Shown: positions 1-10,069, counted from the stretch's first letter. The stretch is DNA of 64,000 nt from Polaromonas sp. (GCF_010365105.1 NZ_JAAFGZ010000006.1:99172-163171), one strand, 5' to 3'. Notes: generated by a model not told the origin, from the sequence alone. Made by a program: numbers and translations.

Positions 1-1
1 T

Positions 2-271
2 TTTGTCGGGCTGCTGGGAACGGTCTGGGGGATTTACCATGCGCTGACCGGGATGGCGATGGCGGGCCAGGTCACCATCGACAAGGTCTCCGGTCCGGTG
101 GGCGAGGCGCTCATCATGACGGCTGCCGGCTTGGCGGTGGCGATCCCGGCGGTGCTGGCCTACAACGTGTTTGGCCGAAGCATTGGCCGCATCGAGGCCG
201 ATCTGGAAGGATTCGCCTTTGATTTGCGCGAACTGCTGGCGGTGCGCAACAACCTGTTGGTGTCCCCGTGA
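2..271 (+). CDS. exbB: MotA/TolQ/ExbB-type proton channel subunit (C-terminal part)
   Basis: The frame is open from the window edge, so the N-terminus lies outside. The visible part begins with the conserved FVGLLGTVWGIYHAL region of the ExbB/TolQ family, followed by a hydrophobic helix (about ALIMTAAGLAVAIPAVLAY) and a short cytoplasmic tail. In this family the protein forms the proton-conducting complex with ExbD that energises TonB-dependent outer-membrane transport. It ends in a GTGA overlap with the downstream exbD, so the two are translationally coupled. ExbB is preferred over TolQ because no tolA, tolB or pal follows, but the available part does not separate the two rigorously. Confidence 0.85.
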   Translation, partial: FVGLLGTVWGIYHALTGMAMAGQVTIDKVSGPVGEALIMTAAGLAVAIPAVLAYNVFGRSIGRIEADLEGFAFDLRELLAVRNNLLVSP

Positions 272-714
272 GCTTTGGACGGCTTGAACGAACGCCTGCT
301 TCGCCGCCGATGAGCGACATCAACGTCACGCCGCTGGTGGACGTGATGCTGGTGCTGGTGGTCATCTTCATCATCACCGCGCCCTTGCTGGCCAGCGCCA
401 TCCGGCTTGACCTGCCCAGGACCGACGCGGCTAAAGCGCTGGACACGCCCCGCTTTGTCACGCTGGTTGTCGACAAGAGCGGACAGGCTTTCCTGAACGA
501 CCAGTCGCAGCCGCTCGATGAACTGGCACGCCAGCTGGCGCAAATCTCCCGCCAGCATCCCGACACCGAGGTGCAACTGCGCGCCGACGAAGCCGTGCCC
601 TACGGCAAGGTGGTGGAAATCATGGGCGTCGCGCAAAAAGCCGGGTTAAGTCGCATCGGCTTTGTCGCCGAACCGGCGCCGCCAGCCAACCTGCCTGCGT
701 CTTCCGGCGGTTAG
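268..714 (+). CDS. exbD: ExbD/TolR-type biopolymer transport protein
   Basis: A 148-residue protein starting at a GTG that overlaps the exbB stop. A short cytoplasmic segment ([18 protein letters not shown], about residues 16-33) holds the family's conserved membrane Asp in PLVDVML, inside the single transmembrane helix. A periplasmic domain of about 100 residues follows. Length and layout are normal for ExbD. The partner ExbB is directly upstream. The inferred job is coupling the proton gradient to TonB. The C-terminal tail is Pro/Ala-rich and probably unstructured. Confidence 0.88.
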   Translation: MSFGRLERTPASPPMSDINVTPLVDVMLVLVVIFIITAPLLASAIRLDLPRTDAAKALDTPRFVTLVVDKSGQAFLNDQSQPLDELARQLAQISRQHPDTEVQLRADEAVPYGKVVEIMGVAQKAGLSRIGFVAEPAPPANLPASSGG

Positions 715-806
715 CCGGTGGTGTGCAGCCCCTAAAATCACGTGTTCGCAGCCCAGGCTGCCCGCCCCAAGCCAGGGGTTTCTTTTTTTCGGTAGCCAGA
801 CTTTTC

Positions 807-3608
807 ATGCAAGACAAATACAACCACATCGACGTAGAGCGCAGCGCGCAAACCCACTGGAATGCTGCCGATGCCTACCGCGTGACCGAGGACGCGAGCC
901 GCCAGAAATACTACGCCTGCTCGATGCTGCCTTACCCGAGCGGCAAGCTGCACATGGGCCATGTGCGCAACTACACCATCAACGACATGCTGGCGCGCTA
1001 CCTGCGCATGAAGGGCTACAACGTCCTCATGCCGATGGGCTGGGATGCGTTTGGCCTGCCGGCCGAAAACGCTGCGCTGAAAAACGGTGTGCCGCCGGCG
1101 AAATGGACCTACGACAACATCGCCTACATGAAAAAGCAGATGCAGGCGATGGGGCTGGCCGTTGACTGGAGCCGCGAAATCGCCACCTGCGATCCCAGCT
1201 ACTACAAATGGAACCAGTGGCTGTTCCTGAAGATGCTGGAAAAGGGCATTGCCTACCGCAAGACGCAGGTCGTGAACTGGGACCCGGTGGACCAGACGGT
1301 GCTGGCCAACGAGCAGGTGATTGACGGCAAGGGCTGGCGCACTGGCGCGACCGTTGAAAAGCGCGAGATTCCTGGCTATTACCTGAAGATCACCGATTAC
1401 GCCGAAGAACTGCTGGGCAGCGTGCAGCACAAGCTGCCGGGCTGGCCCGAACGCGTCAAGCTGATGCAGGAAAACTGGATCGGCAAGAGTGAAGGCGTGC
1501 GCTTTGCCTTTATGCATGACATACAGGATGCATCCGGCAGCTTGATTGGCGACGGAAAAATTTACGTCTTCACCACCCGCGCCGACACCATCATGGGTGT
1601 GACCTTCTGCGCTGTGGCGCCCGAGCATCCGCTGGCGCTCCATGCAGCTGCAACCAATCCCGCACTCGCCACGTTTATTGCGCAATGCCAAGCCGGCGGG
1701 ACGACGGAAGCCGAACTGGCCACGCAAGAGAAAAAAGGCCTGCGCACCGGCCTGTTCGTCACACATCCGCTGACCGGCGAGCAGGTCGAGGTCTGGGTCG
1801 GCAACTATGTGCTGATGAGCTATGGCGACGGCGCGGTCATGGGCGTGCCGGCACATGACGAACGCGACTTTGAATTTGCCAAGAAATATGACCTGCCGAT
1901 CAAGCAGGTGACCGATGTTCAAGGCAAGACATACAGCCTGGATGCCTGGGCCGACTGGTATGGCGACAAGCAGCAAGGCGTGGCCATCAATTCCGGTCCC
2001 TACGATGGCTTGGCCTTCAAGGCCGCCGTGGATGCCGTCGCCGCCGACCTGGCCGCCAAAGGTCTGGGCGAGAAGAAAACCACCTGGCGCCTGCGCGACT
2101 GGGGCGTGAGCCGCCAGCGCTATTGGGGCACGCCGATTCCGATCATCCACTGCGACGAGCACGGCGCGGTGCCAGTGCCGGAGCAGGATCTGCCGGTGGT
2201 TCTGCCGCTTGACTGCGTGCCCGATGGCTCGGGCAACCCGCTGCACAAGCACGAAGGCTTTCATGCCGGTGTGACGTGTCCGGTGTGCGGCATACCAGCC
2301 CGCCGCGAGACCGATACCATGGACACGTTTGTCGACAGTTCGTGGTATTTCATGCGCTATTGCGATCCAAAGAACGATCAGGCGATGGTGGCCGAAGGCG
2401 CCGACTACTGGATGCCGATGGACCAGTACATCGGCGGCATCGAGCATGCGATTCTGCATCTGCTGTACGCCCGCTTCTGGACCAAGGTGATGCGCGATCT
2501 GGGACTGGTCAAGGTGGATGAGCCGTTCACCAAGCTCCTCACGCAAGGCATGGTGCTCAACCACATCTATTCGCGCCGCTCCGGCAAGGGCGGCAAGGAA
2601 TACTTCTGGCCGCACGATGTCGAGCATGTGCTGGATGACACCGGCAAGATCATCGGCGCGCGGCTCAAGAATCCCGTGGAAAGCGGTGGAATCCTGCTGC
2701 CCGCAGGAACGCAGATCGACTACGAAGGCGTGGGCACCATGTCCAAGTCCAAGAGCAATGGCGTCGATCCGCAGGACATCATTGAAAAGTTCGGCGCCGA
2801 CACCGCGCGCCTGTACACCATGTTCACCGCGCCGCCTGAAGCCACGCTGGAGTGGAATGACGCGGGCGTTGAGGGTTCCTACCGCTTCCTGCGCCGCGTC
2901 TGGAATTTCGGCGTCAAGCTCAATGCTATGGATTCGGGAGCTAAAGATGTAGATGCAGCAAGCGCAAAAGGCCTTTTTGACAAAGAAACCAAGGCGCTGA
3001 GGCTGGAAGTGCACTCCCTGCTCAAACAGGTGGACTATGACTACCAGCGCATGCAGTACAACACCGTGGTCTCGGGCGGCATGAAGCTGCTCAACGCGCT
3101 GGAAACGATGGCCCCCACGCTCCCGGCTGCACGTGGTTCGCTGCCCCCCGAGGGGGTCGCCCCGCCTGCGGCCTGGCAAAGCCAGTTCCGCGGCCGGAAC
3201 TTGGCTGAGGAACAAAGCGCGCTTGCGGAGGACGGCTCAGCGGACGATGGCGGGCGGCTGTTTGCCTTGCGCGAAGGGTTCGGCATCCTGCTGCGCTGCC
3301 TGTATCCGGCAACGCCGCACCTGTCGCACGCGCTGTGGGCCGAACTGGGCTATGCTGAAAAGGACGGCGACCTGCTGGATGCGCCGTGGCCCGAAGTTGA
3401 CGCCAGCGCGCTGCAGCAGGACGAAATCGAACTGGTGCTGCAGATCAACGGCAAGCTGCGCGGCTCGGTCACGGTGCCGGCTGGCGCCGGCAAGGCCGAG
3501 ATCGAGGCGGCGGCGCTGGCTTCGGAGGCGTTTGTCAGGCAGGCGGCAGGTGCTCCCGCCAGGAAAGTCATCGTCGTGCCGGGCCGCCTGGTCAACATCG
3601 TCGTTTGA
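807..3608 (+). CDS. leuS: Leucyl-tRNA synthetase
   Basis: Class Ia synthetase that charges tRNA-Leu, 933 residues from the ATG at 807. That start gives the usual N-terminus [11 protein letters not shown]; an open frame runs further upstream to 723 but has no family support. The HIGH-type motif appears as KLHMGH near residue 50 and the KMSKS-type loop as MSKSKS near residue 645; the CP1 editing domain lies between. The C-terminal anticodon-binding part is longer than usual because two stretches match dispersed genomic repeats read in frame (about residues 707-726 and 769-798; see the repeat entries). No Shine-Dalgarno sequence is obvious. lptE follows by 38 bases, the usual Burkholderiales order. 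Confidence 0.97.
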   Translation: MQDKYNHIDVERSAQTHWNAADAYRVTEDASRQKYYACSMLPYPSGKLHMGHVRNYTINDMLARYLRMKGYNVLMPMGWDAFGLPAENAALKNGVPPAKWTYDNIAYMKKQMQAMGLAVDWSREIATCDPSYYKWNQWLFLKMLEKGIAYRKTQVVNWDPVDQTVLANEQVIDGKGWRTGATVEKREIPGYYLKITDYAEELLGSVQHKLPGWPERVKLMQENWIGKSEGVRFAFMHDIQDASGSLIGDGKIYVFTTRADTIMGVTFCAVAPEHPLALHAAATNPALATFIAQCQAGGTTEAELATQEKKGLRTGLFVTHPLTGEQVEVWVGNYVLMSYGDGAVMGVPAHDERDFEFAKKYDLPIKQVTDVQGKTYSLDAWADWYGDKQQGVAINSGPYDGLAFKAAVDAVAADLAAKGLGEKKTTWRLRDWGVSRQRYWGTPIPIIHCDEHGAVPVPEQDLPVVLPLDCVPDGSGNPLHKHEGFHAGVTCPVCGIPARRETDTMDTFVDSSWYFMRYCDPKNDQAMVAEGADYWMPMDQYIGGIEHAILHLLYARFWTKVMRDLGLVKVDEPFTKLLTQGMVLNHIYSRRSGKGGKEYFWPHDVEHVLDDTGKIIGARLKNPVESGGILLPAGTQIDYEGVGTMSKSKSNGVDPQDIIEKFGADTARLYTMFTAPPEATLEWNDAGVEGSYRFLRRVWNFGVKLNAMDSGAKDVDAASAKGLFDKETKALRLEVHSLLKQVDYDYQRMQYNTVVSGGMKLLNALETMAPTLPAARGSLPPEGVAPPAAWQSQFRGRNLAEEQSALAEDGSADDGGRLFALREGFGILLRCLYPATPHLSHALWAELGYAEKDGDLLDAPWPEVDASALQQDEIELVLQINGKLRGSVTVPAGAGKAEIEAAALASEAFVRQAAGAPARKVIVVPGRLVNIVV
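2925..2982 (-). repeat. 58-bp dispersed element, in-frame copy inside leuS
   Basis: Read on the minus strand, this stretch has the family landmarks at the same spacing as the intergenic copies: an A-rich start, CCTTTTGCGC, then 19 bases, AGCT, and a final ATAGC. By eye 34 of 58 bases match the copy at 62218-62275. The central palindrome is degenerate. It encodes leuS residues about 707-726 without a stop, in a part of LeuRS that varies in length. Confidence 0.55.
3112..3203 (+). repeat. GC-rich dispersed repeat, in-frame copy inside leuS
   Basis: Roughly 85-90 bases that align nearly end to end with the intergenic repeat at 15290-15372. Shared blocks are CCCCCACGCTC, GTCGCTGCCCC or its variant, CTGCGGCC, GGCAAAGCC and GTTCCGCGGCC. 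It is translated as part of leuS (about residues 769-798, rich in Pro, Ala and Gly) and lengthens the LeuRS C-terminal region. Confidence 0.75.
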
Positions 3609-3646
3609 GCCGCAACGCTACCGTCAACATTCTTCAAGGCCAACCC

Positions 3647-4165
3647 ATGCAGCGACGCGCTTTTCTGGTTTTTGCAGTTTCCGCCGCCTCGCTGACGCTG
3701 GTCAGCCTGAACGGCTGCGGTTTTGCGTTGCGCAAGGCGCCGAATTTTGCGTTCTCCACGCTGTACAGCGGCCTGGCAGAATCGTCTCCGCTGGGCGTGG
3801 AACTCAGGCGCTCGCTGGAGGCTACCGGCAAAGTCAGGGTGATCACCGATGCGCGCCGTATCAGCGAGGCGCAGGTGGTGCTTGAGGTTCTCCAGGACCG
3901 GCGTGAAAAGGTGGTGCTCAGCCTGAATTCGTCGGGCCAGGTGCGCGAGTTCCAGTTGCGGCTGCGGTTTTCCTTCCGCTTGCGGACCCTGGCGGGCCGG
4001 GAATTGATTCCAGCAAGTGAAATTTCCCTGCAACGCGACATCAGCTTCAATGAGTCGGCTGTGCTGGCGAAGGAAGCCGAGGAAGCCCTGCTTTACCGCG
4101 ACATGCAGAGTGACGTCGTCCAGCAGGTCATGCGCCGGCTGGCAGCGGTGACCAGCCTCGAGTAA
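3647..4165 (+). CDS. lptE: LPS-assembly lipoprotein LptE
   Basis: A 172-residue outer-membrane lipoprotein that plugs the LptD barrel and helps insert lipopolysaccharide into the outer leaflet. The ATG at 3647 gives an Arg-containing start, a hydrophobic signal and a lipobox LNGC (Cys at about residue 25), followed by the family's CGFxLR sequence. The position directly after leuS is typical. In related genomes holA normally follows; here holA lies 14 kb downstream, beyond the cco and arginine blocks. Confidence 0.9.
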   Translation: MQRRAFLVFAVSAASLTLVSLNGCGFALRKAPNFAFSTLYSGLAESSPLGVELRRSLEATGKVRVITDARRISEAQVVLEVLQDRREKVVLSLNSSGQVREFQLRLRFSFRLRTLAGRELIPASEISLQRDISFNESAVLAKEAEEALLYRDMQSDVVQQVMRRLAAVTSLE

Positions 4166-4282
4166 GCCAGCCAAGGGTTGCTGCTCATGCCATGGCGGGC
4201 ACCGTGGCGGTCCGGTTGGGCCTGGATGAATGAAGGGCGAACGCGGCATTGTGGGTAGACTTTCACCCGGATTGCCCTGAAT

Positions 4283-4296
4283 TCGATCCAAATCAA
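4283..4296 (+). promoter_or_regulatory. Candidate FNR box upstream of ccoI
   Basis: TCGAT-CCAA-ATCAA matches the FNR consensus TTGAT-N4-ATCAA at 9 of 10 fixed bases. The centre is about 42 bases before the ccoI ATG. If it acts at the usual -41.5 position, transcription would start right at the ATG, so either the mRNA is nearly leaderless or the true ccoI start is further downstream (ATG at 4425). Confidence 0.5.
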
Positions 4297-4331
4297 GACA
4301 TCGGGCTTCAAAGCCGCTAAGCTGGCGAATC

Positions 4332-6659
4332 ATGCAAACGGCCAGCCTGTCACCTCTTTCCCTGCAACCGTCCAGCCTGACGGATGAACCGCCTGTTTCA
4401 ACGTCCTGCGCCACGCCGCTGGCCATGCTGGACAATCCTGACGAATGGTCTGCCTTCAGCCGCTCGCTGACCGGGCAGCCTTCGTGCTGGGAATCCAGCG
4501 TGGTCTTCGAAGGCATGCACTGCGCGGCCTGCGCCCTCACCATTGAAGATGCCCTGCGCAAGGTGCCGGGCGTGCTGTCTGCCGACATCAGCGCTGCCAG
4601 CCACCGGGGCCGCATTGTCTGGTCTGATACCCGCATCAGCCCCTCGGGCTGGATGCAGGCTGCCGCCCGTGCCGGCTACCCGGCCGTGCCTGCCAATGAT
4701 GCCTTCGCCAATGATCGCCGGCGCGTTGAAACCCGCCAGGCGCTTTGGCGGCTGGGCGTGGCCGGCCTGTGCATGATGCAGGTGATGATGTACGCATGGC
4801 CGGCCTACGTGGCCGAGCCGGGCGACCTGGCGCCCGACATGGCGCAATTGCTGCGATGGGCTTCCTGGGTGCTGTCCTTGCCGGTGCTGCTGTTTTCCTG
4901 CGCGCCCTTTTTCCGCAATGCGCTGCGTGACCTGCGCCACCGCCGCATCAGCATGGACCTGCCGGTGGCGCTGGGCATGGGCATCACCTTTGCCGTCAGT
5001 TCCATGGGCACGTTCGAGCCCAGCGGGATTTTCGGCGCCGAGGTGTATTTCGACTCGTTCACCATGTTTGTCTTTTTCCTGCTGACCGGGCGCTGGCTCG
5101 AACTGCGCCTGCGTGACCGGACCGCAGGCGCGCTGGAAGCGCTTATGAATCGCCTGCCCGGCAGCGTCGAGCGGCGCGGCGCCGACGGAGTTTTCGAGCG
5201 CGTGGCCGTGCGCCGGCTCGGCGCGGGCGACGTGATCCGGGTGTTGCCGGGCGAAGCCTTTCCGGCAGATGGAATCATTCTTGAAGGCCGCACGCTGGCT
5301 GACGAATCGCTGCTGACCGGTGAATCGCGGCCCTTGCCGCGTGACAAAGGCGAGTTGGTGATTGCCGGCAGCCACAACCTTGCGGCCCCGGTGGTGGTCA
5401 AGGTTGAACTCACCGGTGGCGAGACGCGGTTTGCGCAGATCGTCGCGCTGATGGAAAGCGCTTCGACCTCCAAGCCGCAACTGGCGCAGCTGGCCGATCG
5501 TATCGCCAAGCCCTTTCTTCTGTTTGTGCTGGTGGCTGCGGGGGGGGCTGGCGCCTATTGGTGGTCACACGACCCGGGCCATGCGCTGATGGTGGCGGTG
5601 GCGGTCCTGATCGTCACCTGTCCCTGCGCGTTGTCGCTGGCCACGCCGGCGGCCATGCTCGCCAGCGCCGGTTCCCTGGCGCGCAGCGGCGTGCTGGTCC
5701 GGCGTTTGCAGGCACTCGAAGCACTGGCTGCGGTGGATGCGGTGGTATTTGACAAAACAGGCACCCTGACCCGCGACGCGTTTGCGCTTGGCGAGGTGCA
5801 TACCCGGCAGGGCATTTCCAGGGAGGACGCCTTGGGAATGGCGGCTGCGCTGGCGACACATTCCCTGCATCCGGTATCGCGTGCATTGTCATTGGCAGGG
5901 CAGGGTGGTGTGCAGTACGAGGTGCAGGATGCCCGGGAAACTGCCGGGCAGGGTGTGGCAGGACAACTTTTCCGTGCTGACATGACGGGATCCGCTGTCA
6001 GGGTACGCCTGGGTTCAGCCGGATTTTGCGAAGTGGACCCGCCTGTCACGCCGGCCCTGCACGCTTGCCTGAGTGACGACAAGGGATGGGTTGCCACCTT
6101 CGAGCTGCAGGAAGACCTGCGCCCGGACGCGCATGCTACGGTGGCGGCGCTGACGGCGCAAGGCGTCAAGGTTTACCTGTTGTCGGGCGACTTGCCGGAA
6201 TCGGCCGCCCGCGTTGCCCGGCAAGCGGGTATCGACAACAGTCAGGGAGGCTGCACGCCGCAGGACAAGCTTGTCTTTCTGCGACATCTGCAGTCGCAGG
6301 GCCACCATGTCGCCATGGTGGGTGACGGACTGAACGACGGTCCGGTTCTGGCGGGCGCCCATGTATCTTTTGCTTTCGGCCAGGCAGTGCCTCTGGCGCA
6401 GGCTCAATCCGATCTGGTGGTGCTGGGGGACCGCTTGGGCACGGTGGCCCAAACCTTGGTGCAGGCACGTCGCACCTTGGGCATTGTTCGTCAGAATCTG
6501 TGGTGGGCGGCTGTCTACAATGCCGTCTGCGTACCACTGGCTGTGGCGGGCTGGTTGCCGGCATGGCTGGCGGGAATAGGCATGGCTCTCAGCTCGCTGC
6601 TGGTTGTGTTGAATGCCCTGCGATTGTCCTCAGCCATCGCGCCTCTGGAAAGCCTTTGA
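4332..6659 (+). CDS. ccoI: Copper-translocating P1B-type ATPase CcoI (FixI) for cbb3 oxidase assembly
   Basis: A 775-residue P-type ATPase. An N-terminal heavy-metal domain carries GMHCAAC (about residue 60). The membrane part contains the CPC metal-transport motif in VTCPCALSLA. The phosphorylation motif DKTGTL and the hinge motif GDGLNDGP follow in order. It exports Cu(I) toward the binuclear centre of CcoN during assembly of cytochrome cbb3. The assignment to CcoI rather than a detoxifying CopA rests on the neighbours ccoS and ccoNOQP and on the N-terminal WESxVVFEGMHC region. The stop overlaps the ccoS start. The start is uncertain: ATG 4332 and ATG 4425 both lack a clear Shine-Dalgarno. 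Confidence 0.95.
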   Translation: MQTASLSPLSLQPSSLTDEPPVSTSCATPLAMLDNPDEWSAFSRSLTGQPSCWESSVVFEGMHCAACALTIEDALRKVPGVLSADISAASHRGRIVWSDTRISPSGWMQAAARAGYPAVPANDAFANDRRRVETRQALWRLGVAGLCMMQVMMYAWPAYVAEPGDLAPDMAQLLRWASWVLSLPVLLFSCAPFFRNALRDLRHRRISMDLPVALGMGITFAVSSMGTFEPSGIFGAEVYFDSFTMFVFFLLTGRWLELRLRDRTAGALEALMNRLPGSVERRGADGVFERVAVRRLGAGDVIRVLPGEAFPADGIILEGRTLADESLLTGESRPLPRDKGELVIAGSHNLAAPVVVKVELTGGETRFAQIVALMESASTSKPQLAQLADRIAKPFLLFVLVAAGGAGAYWWSHDPGHALMVAVAVLIVTCPCALSLATPAAMLASAGSLARSGVLVRRLQALEALAAVDAVVFDKTGTLTRDAFALGEVHTRQGISREDALGMAAALATHSLHPVSRALSLAGQGGVQYEVQDARETAGQGVAGQLFRADMTGSAVRVRLGSAGFCEVDPPVTPALHACLSDDKGWVATFELQEDLRPDAHATVAALTAQGVKVYLLSGDLPESAARVARQAGIDNSQGGCTPQDKLVFLRHLQSQGHHVAMVGDGLNDGPVLAGAHVSFAFGQAVPLAQAQSDLVVLGDRLGTVAQTLVQARRTLGIVRQNLWWAAVYNAVCVPLAVAGWLPAWLAGIGMALSSLLVVLNALRLSSAIAPLESL

Positions 6660-6796
6660 TGGATATCCTTTTTTTACTCGTTCCCTTGTCGGTCATCCTG
6701 GTTTTTTTTATTCTGGGCGGCCTGGCGTGGGCCATTCATCGAGGCCAGTTTGAAGACATCGATGCCGAAGGCGAACGCATTCTTCGTGATGATTGA
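6659..6796 (+). CDS. ccoS: cbb3 oxidase maturation protein CcoS
   Basis: A 45-residue protein with the CcoS start MDILFLLVPLS, a single transmembrane helix and a short acidic tail. Its ATG overlaps the ccoI stop, so translation is coupled. In known systems CcoS is required to insert cofactors into CcoN. The FNR box of ccoN overlaps its stop codon. Confidence 0.92.
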   Translation: MDILFLLVPLSVILVFFILGGLAWAIHRGQFEDIDAEGERILRDD

Positions 6797-6806
6797 CGCA
6801 GGTCAA
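6793..6806 (+). promoter_or_regulatory. FNR box for ccoN
   Basis: TTGAC-GCAG-GTCAA is a perfect inverted repeat and a good FNR site. The centre lies about 66 bases before the ccoN ATG, leaving room for a normal leader if it works at -41.5 (start near 6841). The box overlaps the ccoS stop codon, so the ccoNOQP promoter lies at the very end of the ccoIS transcript. Confidence 0.75.
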
Positions 6807-6865
6807 TCTGAAATCCGTTACACCGCGATACGCTCACCAAGTTACTAAGTAAAGAAGAGGTAAAA

Positions 6866-8302
6866 ATGACATTTGCCAATACAAGGGCCACGACCTACAA
6901 CGACACCGTTGTACGGCAGTTCGCCATCATGACAGTGGTTTGGGGAGTGGTGGGCATGCTGGTCGGGGTGATCATCGCAGCCCAGTTGGCATGGCCAGAC
7001 CTTATCACCGGAATTCCCTGGCTCAGTTACGGGCGATTGCGGCCGCTGCACACCAATGCGGTGATTTTTGCGTTCGGCTGCTGCGGCTTGATGGGTACGT
7101 CCCTGTATGTGGTGCAGCGCACCTGCCAGGTGCGGCTATTTTCGGACAAGCTGGCCGCATTCGTCTTCTGGGGCTGGCAGGTGGTGATTGTGGCTGCCGC
7201 TGTGTCCCTCCCGCTGGGTTATACCCAAAGCAGGGAATACGCTGAACTCGAGTGGCCCATCGACATCCTGATCACACTGGTATGGGTGGCCTATGCATTT
7301 GTGTTTTTTGGCACAGTCGGCACCCGCAAGGTCAAGCATATTTACGTCGCCAACTGGTTCTACGGCGCGTTCATCATCGCCATTGCCATGCTTCATCTGG
7401 TCAACAACGCCGCCATCCCGGTTGGTTTCATGAAGTCCTACTCGGCCTATGCCGGTGTGCAGGATGCCATGGTGCAGTGGTGGTATGGGCACAATGCCGT
7501 GGGCTTCCTGCTGACGGCCGGTTTCCTGGGCATGATGTATTACTTCATTCCGAAGCAGGCCGAACGTCCGGTTTATTCCTATCGCCTGTCCATCGTCCAT
7601 TTCTGGGCGCTGATCTTCACGTACATGTGGGCGGGCCCGCACCACCTGCACTACACCGCACTGCCAGACTGGACCCAATCGGTCGGCATGGTGTTCTCGC
7701 TGATCCTGCTGGCGCCAAGCTGGGGCGGCATGATCAACGGCATCATGACCCTGTCGGGTGCGTGGCACAAGCTGCGCGACGATCCGATCCTGCGCTTCCT
7801 GATCGTGTCGCTTTCCTTTTACGGCATGAGCACGTTCGAAGGGCCGATGATGTCCATCAAGACGGTCAACGCGCTCTCGCACTACACCGACTGGACCATT
7901 GGACACGTGCACTCGGGTGCCCTGGGCTGGGTGGGTCTGATCACTATCGGCAGCATGTACTACCTGATTCCGCGTCTCTTCGGCCAGAAGCAGATGTACA
8001 GCATGAAGGCGGTGGAGGTGCATTTCTGGACCGCCACCATCGGCATCGTGATCTATATCGCGGCCATGTGGATTGCCGGCGTCATGCAGGGCCTGATGTG
8101 GCGCGCGGTCAATCCGGACGGCACGCTGACCTACACCTTTGTCGAGTCGGTCAAGGCCACGTTCCCCTTCTATGTATTGCGTCTGCTTGGCGGCTTGCTG
8201 TACCTGAGCGGCATGGTGATCATGCTCTGGAACACCTACAAGACCGCTACGGCTGGTCGTTCAGTCACCGTCACCATTCCGGCTGCCGTGGCCCACGCTT
8301 GA
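6866..8302 (+). CDS. ccoN: Cytochrome cbb3 oxidase subunit I CcoN
   Basis: A 478-residue haem-copper oxidase subunit with 12 or more hydrophobic segments. It holds the low-spin haem, the high-spin haem and CuB of the C-type oxidase. Conserved landmarks are [12 protein letters not shown] near the start, [24 protein letters not shown] and the HVHSGALGW region, which supply haem and copper histidines. The enzyme reduces O2 at very low concentrations and pumps protons. It is preceded by AGAGGT and an FNR box, and followed 13 bases later by ccoO. Confidence 0.97.
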   Translation: MTFANTRATTYNDTVVRQFAIMTVVWGVVGMLVGVIIAAQLAWPDLITGIPWLSYGRLRPLHTNAVIFAFGCCGLMGTSLYVVQRTCQVRLFSDKLAAFVFWGWQVVIVAAAVSLPLGYTQSREYAELEWPIDILITLVWVAYAFVFFGTVGTRKVKHIYVANWFYGAFIIAIAMLHLVNNAAIPVGFMKSYSAYAGVQDAMVQWWYGHNAVGFLLTAGFLGMMYYFIPKQAERPVYSYRLSIVHFWALIFTYMWAGPHHLHYTALPDWTQSVGMVFSLILLAPSWGGMINGIMTLSGAWHKLRDDPILRFLIVSLSFYGMSTFEGPMMSIKTVNALSHYTDWTIGHVHSGALGWVGLITIGSMYYLIPRLFGQKQMYSMKAVEVHFWTATIGIVIYIAAMWIAGVMQGLMWRAVNPDGTLTYTFVESVKATFPFYVLRLLGGLLYLSGMVIMLWNTYKTATAGRSVTVTIPAAVAHA

Positions 8303-8315
8303 GGAAAACAACAAC

Positions 8316-8942
8316 ATGGCTAACCAAAAATCTAGCGGTGGTCTTTCTCACGAGAAGATCGAAACCAGCAACTTCCTGATGATCGTGCTGATCCTGGTGG
8401 TGCTCGCTGTAGGCGGGTTGGTGGAGATCGTTCCGCTGTTTTTCCAGAAGTCGACGACCGAGCCCATCAAGGGGTTGCAGCCCTACACCGCGCTGCAGGT
8501 CATCGGGCGCGACATTTACCAGCGCGAAGGCTGCTACAACTGCCATTCACAAATGATTCGTCCGTTTCGCGCTGAAACGCTGCGCTACGGACCTTATTCA
8601 GTCGCTGGCGAGTTCGTCTATGACCATCCATTCCAGTGGGGCAGCAAGCGAACCGGTCCGGATCTGGCGCGGGTAGGCGGCAAGTACAGCGACGAATGGC
8701 ACCGGATTCACCTGAACAATCCGCGTGATCTGGTACCTGAATCAAACATGCCCGCTTACTCATGGCTGGAAAAAAACACTGTGGATGCTTCTTCAATCAA
8801 GGCTCATATGCAAGGGCTGCGTACGGTCGGAACGCCTTATACCGATGAAGATATCGCCAAGGCTTCTGATGATGTCAAAGGGAAAACCGAGATCGAAGCA
8901 GTGATTGCTTACCTTCAGGTGCTCGGCATTCACCGTAAATAA
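8316..8942 (+). CDS. ccoO: Cytochrome cbb3 oxidase monohaem subunit CcoO
   Basis: A 208-residue membrane-anchored c-type cytochrome. An N-terminal transmembrane helix (about residues 20-42) is followed by the haem-binding CYNCH motif (in [13 protein letters not shown]) and a distal Met in [10 protein letters not shown]. It passes electrons from CcoP to CcoN. Length and motifs are normal. It lies between ccoN and ccoQ. Confidence 0.97.
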   Translation: MANQKSSGGLSHEKIETSNFLMIVLILVVLAVGGLVEIVPLFFQKSTTEPIKGLQPYTALQVIGRDIYQREGCYNCHSQMIRPFRAETLRYGPYSVAGEFVYDHPFQWGSKRTGPDLARVGGKYSDEWHRIHLNNPRDLVPESNMPAYSWLEKNTVDASSIKAHMQGLRTVGTPYTDEDIAKASDDVKGKTEIEAVIAYLQVLGIHRK

Positions 8943-8963
8943 CTTGATGTGAGGATCGCGGCA

Positions 8964-9104
8964 ATGGATATAAACATACTCAGGTCCATCGTAACGGTGG
9001 TCACATTTCTAGTCTTTATTGGAATCGTGGCATGGGCTTGGTCTGGGCGCAACGCCCAAAGCTTTGATGAAGCGGCCCAGCTTCCCTTCAAGCAAGACGA
9101 ATAG
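8964..9104 (+). CDS. ccoQ: Cytochrome cbb3 oxidase small subunit CcoQ
   Basis: A 46-residue single-pass membrane protein: MDINILRS start, a hydrophobic helix (about residues 9-26) ending in AWAWSGRN, and a soluble tail with FDEAAQLPF, as in CcoQ/FixQ. It sits in the expected place between ccoO and ccoP, with GAGGAT just upstream. CcoQ stabilises the complex in other bacteria. Confidence 0.92.
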   Translation: MDINILRSIVTVVTFLVFIGIVAWAWSGRNAQSFDEAAQLPFKQDE

Positions 9105-9137
9105 ACAGCGCGCAAGAACTGGACAAGGAAGAAAAAA

Positions 9138-10058
9138 ATGAGTGATTTCACCAGTAATTTCTGGTCGTTCTACGTCACTGGCATCTCGCTGGTTGGCATC
9201 TTTGCCTGCTTGCTGCTGCTGTGGTTCAGCGGCAAGGCCAAAGCCATGACGGCCAATGACAATACCACCGGTCACGTGTGGGACGGCGACCTGCGCGAGA
9301 TGAACAACCCGCTGCCACGCTGGTGGGTCTGGCTGTTCATCATTACCGTGATTTTTGCGCTGGCCTACCTTGCCCTGTACCCTGGTCTGGGTACCTATGC
9401 CGGCAAGTTTGGCTGGAGCGCCATCGGTCAGTACGAGACTGAAGTGGCCAAAGGCAACAAGGAAGTCGAGCCCCTGTATGCCAGGTTTAACAGCATGAAG
9501 CCCGAAGACGTGGCTGGTGATCCGCAGGCCATGGCAATTGGCGAGCGCTTGTTCATGAACAACTGTTCGCAATGCCATGGATCGGATGCTCACGGCAGCA
9601 AAGGATTTCCAAACCTTTCTGACAAGGACTGGCTGCATGGCGGCACCCCTGACAAGATTGTTGAAACACTGGTCAAGGGCCGCATTGGCAACATGCCGCC
9701 CATGGCTGCGGCGGTGGGGTCTTCCGATGATGTTCGCAATGTGGCGAACTATGTTTTGAGCCTGTCAGGCAGTCCGCATGATTCGGTCAAGGCTTCGCTT
9801 GGGAAGAGCAAGTTTGGCGCCTGCGCGGCTTGCCATGGCGTGGATGGAAAAGGCAACCAAGTGATTGGGGCTCCTAACCTCACCGACGATATCTGGTTGC
9901 ACGGATGGGGTGAAAATGCCATTGTGTCCATGATCAATAATGGCAAGGTAAACCAGATGCCCGCGCAAGAGGGCAAGCTCACCGAATCCCAGATTCATGT
10001 GTTGGCATCTTATGTCTGGAGCTTGTCCAACAAGCCAGGCGCAGTAGCGCTGAAGTGA
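9138..10058 (+). CDS. ccoP: Cytochrome cbb3 oxidase dihaem subunit CcoP
   Basis: A 306-residue protein with an N-terminal helix (about residues 10-32), a second helix after the conserved NPLPRWW sequence, and two c-type haem domains with CSQCH and CAACH motifs. It is the electron entry point of the oxidase. AAGGAAG precedes the ATG. Size and motif order match the family. Confidence 0.97.
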   Translation: MSDFTSNFWSFYVTGISLVGIFACLLLLWFSGKAKAMTANDNTTGHVWDGDLREMNNPLPRWWVWLFIITVIFALAYLALYPGLGTYAGKFGWSAIGQYETEVAKGNKEVEPLYARFNSMKPEDVAGDPQAMAIGERLFMNNCSQCHGSDAHGSKGFPNLSDKDWLHGGTPDKIVETLVKGRIGNMPPMAAAVGSSDDVRNVANYVLSLSGSPHDSVKASLGKSKFGACAACHGVDGKGNQVIGAPNLTDDIWLHGWGENAIVSMINNGKVNQMPAQEGKLTESQIHVLASYVWSLSNKPGAVALK

Positions 10059-10069
10059 TTTTTTACCCG

